A stretch of DNA of 64,000 bases from Adiantum capillus-veneris (lineage: Eukaryota > Streptophyta > Polypodiopsida > Polypodiales > Pteridaceae), in assembly GCA_014529385.2 (NCBI GenBank), contig CM043968.1:128327518-128391517 (forward strand), read 5' to 3'. This document shows positions 55,817 through 64,000 of the stretch, piece by piece. Both the position numbers and the translations under genes were made by a program. Each line of letters begins with the position of its first letter. Position 1 is the first letter of the stretch. The notes beneath the pieces were generated by a model. It was given only the letters and a program-made list of their open reading frames with translations, did not search any database and had not been told where the DNA came from.

Positions 55817-57093
55817 CCCAAGAAGGGAAAGAAAGAAACTCTACGGGTGCTAGTAAAGGAAACAAAGTCACAAAAAGCAACAAGGCTGGAAAGACTAATG
55901 GAAAGTTTCAGAGCCGAGAGAGCGCTAAAAGGGGATCTGAGAGAATTATGGAAGCCCTCACTTGAGGGTATGTCTGGATCATCTCGAAGAACTCAAAGGG
56001 ATCTTAGATGCTATAGCTGAGAATATCCCAAATATACCTTTTACCGAAGAAGAATTTGATGATGTGAGATGGCAGCTGCTAGAAGAGCAGGAAGGGCAAG
56101 AAAGAGAGAGGAAAACAAATGTTGATTGGGACTTCAAGAAGAAGCAATCAACCCCACCATCAAGCCAAGAATCCAACCCTCCACCATCACCACCTTCTCA
56201 TAGTCCTCCTCAAACCCGACAAACTGAGAAGTTGAACAAATCTGATGGGCAACAAGACTCCAAGGAAGAGAAGAAGAAAGAGGAAGAGCAGTAGGCAGAA
56301 GTTGAACCAAAAGATGAGAAGCTAGATCCATAAGAAAAAATCTATAGAATATTTCTTGATCTACTAGCTGCTGGATATTCTCCAAAAGTGGTAGCTAATG
56401 CAGCGTTTGAATTGTCGAGCACTAGACCCAAAGAATATATGATGAGCCCTCGATTGGTGGAGTTGAAGGAAATGGCCACAGATACAGTGGATTTATAGCC
56501 ACAAGCCAATGATTGGGATGAAATGATGCAAATACTCACTGGGCTCATAGCAAGGTCTATGGCTATTGAGAGTGAAATTAATAATCTCAAAGAAAATGAA
56601 GTTCAAATCAAAGCTGAGGTGGACTCGCTGCAAAAGCGGGACCAAGAGAACACACAAAAGCAAGCCAAGCTGCAAGCTGATCTGGACACGGCACTAGAAA
56701 GATACCAAGAGTTGGAAAGTCAGAGTCAGGAAGCAGACCAAAAGCTTCAAAGAGTAGAGGAGGAGTACAAGAAAATCAGCAGATCACTGACGGATGCGGA
56801 GAAAGAAAGAGACAACTTGACACTACAGCTTGTTGATGAGTCCAAAGAAGTGGAGACTTTGAGGAATGATAAGGAAAAAGTTGAGCTAGAACATGAGGCC
56901 AGCCAGGACAAAGTTATAGAGCTCAAAGATCAAATAAAAGTGAAAGATCAGACAATCCAGAGGCTAAGAGCATCCTCGGGCAGAGTCAGAGCTGCTACCT
57001 CAACTAGCACTGCTTCAGAGAAGGATATATATGAAGAACAGATGAAAGAACTCCAAAAGGAGTTGACACTAGAGAAGAGGAAAAGATTGAGGG
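55817..57093 (+). pseudogene. Accessory ORF, middle and coiled-coil segments (copy B)
   Basis: Continues copy A's order. A 32-bp deletion near 56002 (GATC repeat collapse) shifts the frame. TAG replaces CAG in EEQ(stop)AEVE and DL(stop)PQA where copy A has Gln. From 56523 a 204-codon open frame forms the coiled coil (LQADLDTALERYQELESQSQ, KLQRVEEEYKKISRSLTD) until a one-base insertion near 57090. Confidence 0.68.
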
Positions 57094-57998
57094 TTGGCCG
57101 AGGGCTCCCTAGTGATGCAAAGACGTTTGGAGGATGAGAACAAGGCCATGAAAGATGAACTAGCAGCCTTAAAAAATAAGATGGACGAGGATCTAAAGAT
57201 GATGCAAACTGAAAATGAAGACACCAAGAGGAATCTAGAAGAGGCTGAAAAAGCCAATGCTGAATTGAACAACCTCTTAGTGACCATGGGGGATCAAGCT
57301 GAACAGGAAAATAAAGCATATCAAAAGTAGATTGATGAGCTAAAAGGCCAATAGCAGACTGAAGAGCAACACTTGAGCACAGGGCCAGCAACAATGGAAG
57401 GAATTGACATAGACAATGTGTCAGATCCAGTGGACACAACAATGCAAGAGGACATCCTTGTGGGACCATCCCAAGAGCCCCAGGACCTGACACAAGAAGA
57501 AGAAGAAAATCTACAAAAGGCAATAGAAGAGGCAATAAAAGACACCGCCAAAGAAGCAATGGTATTGAAGTCTATGACCATTCAGAAGTTAGATGCAAAT
57601 GTCGTTCGACATGAATGGCTACAACCTTCTCTCCCATATCCTCTTCTCAAGTACGAAGCTACTACAATAAACAAGAGGATTAAAAAGGAGCCGATAGTGC
57701 CACTATACGAAGAAGATATCTCCAAACTAGAAGGAGTTAAGCTTATTGTGGACTCTCAGCCAAAATGGAGAAAGGCATGGCTAACTAAATACCCACAGTA
57801 TTTAGTACATTTGGTAGAGGCGCCTAAAATAATCAGAGACAACCTTAGCTTTTTCCCTCTACCAAAGATGCGGACCTGGAAAGAACAAGAGCTGCTAAAG
57901 AAAAGCCACTCCACATGGCTCAACTACCCAAAGCTGCAGGGCTTGAAGGTAGGTGAGAGAATGAGTGAGCAATACATGGTGAAAACCCTAACAGGTGG
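57094..57998 (+). pseudogene. Accessory ORF, coiled-coil end and C-terminal domain (copy B)
   Basis: One frame from 57094, broken by TAG after AYQK and after LKGQ (both also in copy A), then open from 57373 through the acidic linker into the C-terminal domain (EAMVLKSMTIQKL, WLQPSLPYPLLKYEATTI). Cut at 57998 by the LTR of element D; the continuation would lie past the window. Confidence 0.7.
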
Positions 57999-58555
57999 TG
58001 TTAACCCTCACGGCTCATGGACACCCTATCACCTACGATGGACGTTGTAACCTACGGCGGACATTGTATTATTTATTTGGTAGAGTCAGGTACCGGGATT
58101 CTTGGTCCAATAGGAAAAGGGTAAGAGTGATCGCCGATGAGAGGCGCACTCTAACTGGAACATTCAAGGGATTAGTTGGCTAAGCATGGGCACCCAAGTG
58201 TGAATGGGGCGAGCTCATATAAAAGTCAACTAAACCTAAAGTTCTCTCATTCTCTCATTTGTGCAATGCAAGAAGAGTGCTCTTGCTCCATCTCCTTGTG
58301 TACTAGTGTGTGTGTGTGTGTGATCGAGCATTGCGGCGGCACGACGGCGGTGAAGCGGTTGAGTGCGACGTAGCGGCGTCTCCTTCTTCTTCGCGATGAG
58401 GAATCCTCCACGGCAGGAGCATAGAGCGGTGAGTGACACACCATTGCCCTCTTTTGAGCTTACTAGTTAAGCTAGTTGTGTGCTTGGAGCAGTCTGTGGC
58501 TCGCACACAGTGTTAGGCAAGTCCCTTGCTTCGACAGTGCGGAAAGGAGCGCACA
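57999..58555 (+). repeat. 5' LTR of element D
   Basis: 557 bp, TGTTAACCCTCACGG ... AGGAGCGCACA. CATATAAAAG near 58215 is the probable TATA box. A GT repeat lies near 58306-58322. Confidence 0.82.
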
Positions 58556-58559
58556 TTTT

Positions 58560-58580
58560 TGGCGCCGCTACCGGGGAATC
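58560..58580 (+). promoter_or_regulatory. Primer binding site, tRNA-Asp-like (element D)
   Basis: TGGCGCCGCTACCGGGGAAT starts four bases after the LTR; two mismatches to the tRNA-Asp complement. Confidence 0.8.
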
Positions 58581-59637
58581 ACCCTGCACTAAGCCCAAGA
58601 GGCACTTTGTGCTTCTTCTACGAGTTGTTTGTAGTAGGAAAGAAGAGGAAGAGAAAGAGGAATGAGTTATTTTTCTAGAAGTTGTTAATTTCTGTATTGT
58701 CTGCAAGTTCTGTGATTTCTGCATAATCTTGTGTTTTCTGTTTGCACACAGTCTTTGCACAATTAGTAGTCGTGAGCTTGTTCGCAGTGAATGAGTAAGT
58801 AGGTAGACAATTAGCAATTTTTGTTTGCACATAGTCTGTACACAGTTTTCTGTTAAGGTTTGCCTACACACAGCCTTTGCACAGTAAGGTAGTGAGAGAG
58901 GAAGTAGGTGGACAGTTATCTCACTGTCAGTAAGCAGTTCGCAGAGTGGTTAACAGATTAGTTAGTAGATTAGCTAGTGGTTAGCAGCACTGTTAGTAAG
59001 TAGATAAGGTAGTGAGCTGTGAGCTGTTGATAGAGAGGTTAGGTAGGTGTTGACAGTGTGTGTGGCCAAGAAAGGGTCACCTAAACCACGCGCGATCATC
59101 GGCTTTATAAAAAAAAAATTTATAAAAAATCCAAAAATATTTAAGCGTGAGTGACTGGGGGGCTACACTAAAATTTTGATCGAGATCGGGATCATTTCCC
59201 CAAGCCCAAGCCCAAGCCCAGGCCCAAGCCTCAGGCCTCAGTCCTATGATATATACTAGACTCACTCTTATATATATACCCTACCCCCTCAAGAGGGAAT
59301 GAGAGCATGTGGGGCAAGTCCTCCACTCTCCTCCCTTCTCTTGCCACTTGCACCCTTAGACTTTCTAATTTGAGACTAGTTCCCTACTAGAAATTGACGG
59401 TTTTAGGGATTCCGAGGGCATAAAGTGACCAAATGGAGGGTTGTAAAGCACGGCACGTCCCTCTGACTGAGACGCTCGTTTTGAGCTATCATATTTTCTA
59501 TTCTATAGCTGAGTCAGAAAAAAAAGGACCAAAAAATCAAAAAAAAAAAAGAAAAGACGGGTTGCAAAACACCCAAAAATACTAGGTGAGCAGCCTTCAC
59601 GGGCACTCACTGACAACTTCTAGGGGATCAAAGTCAT
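58581..59637 (+). other. Leader of element D
   Basis: No gene. Contains loose repeats of TTTGCACACAGTCTTTGCAC (about 58740-58885), TTAGTAGATTAG-type repeats near 58950, and a CCCAAG hexamer repeat at 59199-59230. Confidence 0.6.
59199..59230. repeat. CCCAAG hexanucleotide repeat
   Basis: About five units with one CCCAGG variant. Confidence 0.85.
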
Positions 59638-62589
59638 ATGAACCTACGCTCTGGACGAGTGTTAGAGCACGAGAATATTGGTAGTGCCTCCATTTATGCG
59701 GGCACCCATTATTCCTCCACCCTAGGTTATGGACCTTCGGCCGGGACTCAAGATAGCGCGACCCAAGATCCTCATATCGCGTCTAGTGATTCTTCCTCTG
59801 ACTACGAAGTCATGGAGGGGTATCCTACACCAAACCCTGATAGTTCAAGTCAAGACATGCATGCCATGGGCCCACGCCCTGGGTCCAGCGTGTTTAGCCA
59901 CTTAAAAGAGACCCTTAGTAGAGCTACTCGCTCCGAACATGCGGTTAATGAAACAAATGAAGGGAGTGGGGAAGTAAATTCGTCATTCATGCCTAAAATA
60001 GACCCTATGCTTCTTGAGAGTGTGCATGTGAATGTTCCATCCACTGCACCTCCTGATCCTTTAGGATTATCTCCCTCTGAGGTTTTACTACCCTATGGTA
60101 GGAGTCTTGCCGAAGTACAAGAGATCGAACGCTATATGCAAGAAACAAGGGAGAGGGAAATTGAGAACCTACGAAGGCTAGAACAAAGTCGAGCCCTGAA
60201 AGCAAAGGCTCCTATGAAAACAATCATGCCAGCCGTGCAACCGAGTGCTCCCAAGGTAGCAGTCACGGAGGGGCAAGCGATGGGGAGCAATAATGCTTCC
60301 ACTTCGAGGGAAACCTCCAACACGCCAGGCCTAGATGGGATATTCCTAAACAAAAATTGGGAGTATGACCTACAAGCAGAAGCTTTAACTGATCGGTACA
60401 TAGGACACACCTATCATGTGGGTTGGTTAGATGTTCTACAATTCACATCGGGTGCTACTAGCATAATGAGATTCTTGGATACGAGAAAGGCCAACCAACC
60501 AACCCTATCACAAATGGAGACTCCCTCAGTGAGCCCCATTGATCCTCCATATGTTGTTTCGTCGGGAGCCTCAGTACAATCTGAGCCCACAAGTGGAAGC
60601 TTTACCTTCCCAGATCTAGCTCATCTTTCTCTTAATTACACTACGGCTACCATGCATATCCCAGTGGTGAGCATGACAAGAAGTACACAATGGAGTTCAT
60701 TTGTTAATATTGCACCGATGCCTAGTAGCACAGTGCCCCCAACTATACCTACATGTATGTATCAATCATGTGCACCTGTCGTACCTCAGCCTCATGTAGC
60801 TCCTACACCTCCGATTATTCCAAGAGCTTACAATCCACAATGGCATTATCCAAGCTCTTATACAAGTGGAGCCATGCCATTTAATAATAACATGCCATAT
60901 CAGGCACTCCCTATGCCTAGGGCCACGCCTGTAAACTTTGGACCACCGTCTGGTACACCACCATACGAAATATGGGACCCAAGAGCCGCGCGTATGCCAA
61001 GGCCAAGGCCAACTCCCATCTCACATGTGGTTCCAGGAGCACATACACCCATTATACCTGCTCAAATAGGATATTTGGCAGCATTTGCTCAAACTATTGG
61101 TCGCTCTATTATGGAAAACATGCGTAGTGCACCTGATAGAGAGCCTAGGAGCAAGGCAGTTCAAGTAGCTAAGCTCACACAGAAATTCAGTGGAGACGGA
61201 GATGCTAGAAAGCATATGGAAGTCTTTGAACATGTGTGCGATTCCTTGGAAGAGCACAATGAGCTACATAAGTGTAAGGCTTTGAGTTTGACCCTAAGCG
61301 GAAAGGCTGGAGATTGGTATAGAACCTTAAGAGTAGAAGAGAGAACGATCTACTCTAATCTTAGGAGATTGTTCTTGAAAGAGAACATACGAGAGGGAGT
61401 GCTTTGGGGTGTAGCCTCTCAACTCCATAAATCCCAACGAGAGGAAGGAGAGTCGGTGAGAGACTTTATAAGTCGCTTGAAGCATTTGAATTCTCGTTGT
61501 AATCCAAATGAGCGCTTCAACAATAACCAATTGCTTGATAGATTCATTAGGGGATTACGACATGAGGATATCTACAATGGCTTAGTCATTAGAGGTATCA
61601 CCACTTGGGAAGCAGTCACCACCAATGCGATCCAATTGGAGGATAATTTAATGATTCAAGGAGAAAGAGTGTCTGTTGAGACTAAATCTATTAGCTCGCA
61701 AGCATCCGGGCATCAACCAATGACCCTAAAGCCTATTGCTAAGGAGCCAACAATATCTGAGATGACTTTGGCAGATCTCACCAAGGCCATCCAAGAAAGC
61801 CTTAGGGGTAATCGTGCTCCACAAAACACTCATATGTATCCAAGAAGGGAGCAACAATGGTGCTCAATTTGCTTGGGCCCACATACTACGAGTGAATGCC
61901 CTACTTTCAGAGTAAAGTTTAACGGGACTTGTAACGCGTGTGGTAGGTATGGCCATCAAGCAAAGGATTGCCTAATACTTAAACACATCATGGAAAATAG
62001 ATCGCCTATAGCTTGGGCAGACTCACCTCCAGTTCCTGCATTGATGCCTACCCCACCCATGGAGCAACAGTTGCCATTACAACACATGGTCCCTAGAACC
62101 CAAAATGTGGTCCAAACCACACCGTTGCCACCTCCAGTGCTAGGACCGCAACCCCCTCATCCAAGAGTTACACCTATGAACCAAATAGGTTGCGAGTCAT
62201 CTAGTACTTATGTAGATTGCGAAGAGGACATAGACTCTAGTATCACCTATGGAGTCGACATGCTTGAGGAGTGTCCCATGTACTATATGGAAGACCATTG
62301 GGGACAAGTAAAACCTATATATCAAGTAGCTGCTCTTGCGGCAAGAGGCCAAAATATCAACTACACTGCTAAGAGACCACCTCTTCAATGCTATGAGTGT
62401 GGAGGTCCACATCGTGTAGCCGAGTGTCCTATTAGGCTACAAAAGAACGCCACACTAATGCAAACCAATCAAGCGAGCACGTCTACAATGCCGATACTCA
62501 TGTGTAATCTATGTGTCATAGATCATTTGATTGCCCAAATGTCCAAAAAATCCAAATGCACCGAAGATCACGCCATTAAACTTGATTAA
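59638..62589 (+). CDS. Gag polyprotein of element D
   Basis: 983 codons, intact, starting MNLRSGRVLEHENIGSASIY. Residues 1-500 are a low-complexity Pro/Ser/Thr-rich region with a short helix (EVQEIERYMQETREREIENL, about 160-185). Residues about 510-680 are the capsid (retrotransposon gag) domain: QKFSGDGDARKHMEVFEHVC, LSGKAGDWYRTL, ESVRDFISRLKHLNSRCNP and LLDRFIRGLRHEDIY. Zinc knuckles: CSICLGPHTTSEC, CNACGRYGHQAKDC and CYECGGPHRVAEC (about 741-930), and a fourth CNLC-type start near the end. It packages RNA and forms the particle. The start follows the shared MNLRSGR motif of copy B. Confidence 0.9.
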   Translation: MNLRSGRVLEHENIGSASIYAGTHYSSTLGYGPSAGTQDSATQDPHIASSDSSSDYEVMEGYPTPNPDSSSQDMHAMGPRPGSSVFSHLKETLSRATRSEHAVNETNEGSGEVNSSFMPKIDPMLLESVHVNVPSTAPPDPLGLSPSEVLLPYGRSLAEVQEIERYMQETREREIENLRRLEQSRALKAKAPMKTIMPAVQPSAPKVAVTEGQAMGSNNASTSRETSNTPGLDGIFLNKNWEYDLQAEALTDRYIGHTYHVGWLDVLQFTSGATSIMRFLDTRKANQPTLSQMETPSVSPIDPPYVVSSGASVQSEPTSGSFTFPDLAHLSLNYTTATMHIPVVSMTRSTQWSSFVNIAPMPSSTVPPTIPTCMYQSCAPVVPQPHVAPTPPIIPRAYNPQWHYPSSYTSGAMPFNNNMPYQALPMPRATPVNFGPPSGTPPYEIWDPRAARMPRPRPTPISHVVPGAHTPIIPAQIGYLAAFAQTIGRSIMENMRSAPDREPRSKAVQVAKLTQKFSGDGDARKHMEVFEHVCDSLEEHNELHKCKALSLTLSGKAGDWYRTLRVEERTIYSNLRRLFLKENIREGVLWGVASQLHKSQREEGESVRDFISRLKHLNSRCNPNERFNNNQLLDRFIRGLRHEDIYNGLVIRGITTWEAVTTNAIQLEDNLMIQGERVSVETKSISSQASGHQPMTLKPIAKEPTISEMTLADLTKAIQESLRGNRAPQNTHMYPRREQQWCSICLGPHTTSECPTFRVKFNGTCNACGRYGHQAKDCLILKHIMENRSPIAWADSPPVPALMPTPPMEQQLPLQHMVPRTQNVVQTTPLPPPVLGPQPPHPRVTPMNQIGCESSSTYVDCEEDIDSSITYGVDMLEECPMYYMEDHWGQVKPIYQVAALAARGQNINYTAKRPPLQCYECGGPHRVAECPIRLQKNATLMQTNQASTSTMPILMCNLCVIDHLIAQMSKKSKCTEDHAIKLD

Positions 62590-64000
62590 AGTTACCGAGG
62601 AGCCATCACCAAGTACACCTGTGGTACCAGTAAACATACTCACACGATCGATGCTCCAAAAACAAAATTATATTCTTGAGGAAAGAGACACGGCATCAAT
62701 TGACCAGTCTCAGAAAAAGAAGAAAACACAAAGAAAGAGATCGCAAAAAGCAGCGAAGTCAGACCCCAGTTCAAAGACCAACATAGGGACTGGTGATGAC
62801 CCCGTATATATGAACGACGCTGAAGAAGATTTTGATTCAGGTGAAACCATGGAGACCAAAATGACCACTAACATAGAAACCAACAAGGAAGATCTTCATG
62901 AGCCACAATGGCCAGGATCCAAAAAGAAGATAGGAACTTACCCAAACCCTACAGAGGAGATTGAGCGAGTCAAGCAATTAAGGAGTTTGGTAGAAGATAC
63001 CCAAAGGTATCTAGAACCAGCACCTAAGAAGATCCAGATTACAGACACCGTGTCCCCTACACAACAACAACCTCACCAAGTCCATAGACCATTGGACATA
63101 CCTAGTGTCATCCAAGAAGAAAGTGACTTAAAGTCATGGGAAAGTGGGCATACTCACTTCTTGATGGAAAGAATGTTTACAAAGGGACTACCTGATCCTA
63201 TCGAAGAAATAGAGATCCCATCTTCCCCATGTCAAGGGACTCAAGGCCAAAAGGTGCCGTTAAACATTGCCAAATTGATGGATTTCATGTCTTCAGAAGT
63301 TAGAACCACCATCATGTCCAAACTATATAAAGACCCCGAGCTAGTCTTAGCTCTTCGAGCCTTCCTCAATGGAGAACTAAAGTTTGGGCTACCACAATTT
63401 GCACAGATGGATGGAGTTGGGGAGATGCCAATAGAGAAGGAACACATAGATCCACAACCCAACCTAGATGATAACCTTGTTATAGAAATACCTGTTAACA
63501 AGTTGGGACAATACTTTGAGGGTGATGAATCTAATGCGACTATACCAATCACTACTAAGGGATTAACTGTGAAGGGAATCCTTGATGGTGGCACTGAGGT
63601 TAACATTGTGACTAAAAATTGCTGGGAAACTATGGGAAGACCTCACTTTGCGACCACAACCATAATAGTGAAGATGGCGAATGGGTCTATTGTTAAACCT
63701 ATTGGGATGCTAGAAGATCTCAAGATCAAGGTCTTTGGACATAAAATAAGAGTTACCTTCATTGTTATGGATTTCTCCAAGCACACTATGGCATCGGAGA
63801 TGATCTTAGGACGTCCTTTCATGAGGGAAGCAAAAATGGTGCATGACTGGTCTAAAAACCATGTCTACTTGCAGTTCCAAGATTCTTTCATTCGAGTGGA
63901 TCTTGTAACTAGTCGAGCACATCCCCTAGGAAGCATGTTTATAATTGATCATAGATCTGACACCACAGTTCACTCGGCCCCATTGCAGTATTGTTACACG
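62531..64000 (+). CDS. Pol of element D, protease region (3' cut by window)
   Basis: Open frame from 62531 to the window end, +1 relative to gag and overlapping it by 59 bases. It starts with a Lys/Glu-rich linker (KKKKTQRKRSQK). The retropepsin domain is at about 63490-63900: VKGILDGGTEVNIVTKNCWE (Asp-Gly-Gly) and EMILGRPFMREAKMVHDW. No Met start fits, so it is expected to be made by frameshift from gag or to have been in frame before an indel. RT and integrase would lie past the window. Confidence 0.82.
   Translation, partial: MPKCPKNPNAPKITPLNLIKVTEEPSPSTPVVPVNILTRSMLQKQNYILEERDTASIDQSQKKKKTQRKRSQKAAKSDPSSKTNIGTGDDPVYMNDAEEDFDSGETMETKMTTNIETNKEDLHEPQWPGSKKKIGTYPNPTEEIERVKQLRSLVEDTQRYLEPAPKKIQITDTVSPTQQQPHQVHRPLDIPSVIQEESDLKSWESGHTHFLMERMFTKGLPDPIEEIEIPSSPCQGTQGQKVPLNIAKLMDFMSSEVRTTIMSKLYKDPELVLALRAFLNGELKFGLPQFAQMDGVGEMPIEKEHIDPQPNLDDNLVIEIPVNKLGQYFEGDESNATIPITTKGLTVKGILDGGTEVNIVTKNCWETMGRPHFATTTIIVKMANGSIVKPIGMLEDLKIKVFGHKIRVTFIVMDFSKHTMASEMILGRPFMREAKMVHDWSKNHVYLQFQDSFIRVDLVTSRAHPLGSMFIIDHRSDTTVHSAPLQYCYT

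Larger units (their letters stand above)
57999..64000 (+). mobile_element. Tat/Athila-like element D (5' part)
   Basis: LTR (57999-58555), tRNA-Asp-like primer site, 1.06 kb leader, long intact gag, start of pol with protease running off the window. Inserted in the accessory ORF of copy B. The long open frames make it the best preserved element here. Confidence 0.88.

Noticed and set aside
54921-57998. Host myosin- or golgin-like coiled-coil gene
   Set aside because: The same ORF occurs in two copies next to the same LTR type and is broken; it belongs to the element.
59638-62589. Host Pro/Ser-rich zinc-finger gene
   Set aside because: Capsid domain, CCHC knuckles, LTR with primer site upstream and protease downstream show it is retrotransposon Gag.

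Overview
The window looks like nuclear DNA of a land plant with a large, transposon-packed genome. I found no intact host gene, no RNA gene and no prokaryotic feature. Almost everything recognisable is an LTR retrotransposon of plant type: Ty3/gypsy Tat/Athila-like elements primed by tRNA-Asp, Ty3/gypsy chromoviruses primed by initiator tRNA-Met, and Ty1/copia. There is also one L1-like LINE, a small TTAA-flanked DNA transposon and long GA microsatellites. The species cannot be named from this; a gymnosperm or fern-like genome would fit, but that is a guess.

Layout. 1-6714: 3' end of a Tat/Athila-like element (copy A) carrying a long coiled-coil accessory ORF and a 3' LTR; a deleted chromovirus relic (1363-3675, reversed, target duplication ACAAG) sits inside it. 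6816-12678: reversed chromovirus F with both LTRs and only 2.2 kb of interior left. 13120-26265: Athila-like pol (H), split by a complete 8.8 kb chromovirus (E, 16049-24859). 26266-36055: reverse-strand relics: gag-like, an unrecognised gene, a copia pol, and an L1-like LINE carrying a 1.2 kb TTAA/CACTAG element. 36904-38042: reversed gypsy LTR with heat-shock elements upstream of a TATA box, plus the end of its integrase. 38043-39410: LTR and leader of a third Tat/Athila-like copy (C). 39411-44045: two copia elements in opposite orientation, one cutting the other. 44047-57998: Tat/Athila-like copy B, with an LTR split by a 3.2 kb insertion, a tRNA-Asp primer site, a leader with a recurring 24-bp palindrome, a broken gag, more palindromes, then the same accessory ORF as copy A and no pol. 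57999-64000: a younger Tat/Athila-like element (D) inserted into B, with an intact 983-codon gag and the start of pol including protease.

The most unusual signal is in copy B: a 24-bp palindrome (AGACATCCTACG followed by its reverse complement) recurs eight times in the non-coding stretches on both sides of gag, at about 280-bp multiples, and is better conserved than the repeat units around it. Copies A and B also share the same stop codons in their accessory ORF, so the family probably spread as non-autonomous copies. Other notable points are the heat-shock promoter architecture of the LTR at 36904-37624, the CCAAT-box array in the chromovirus E LTR, and the TTAA element that cleanly interrupts a LINE.
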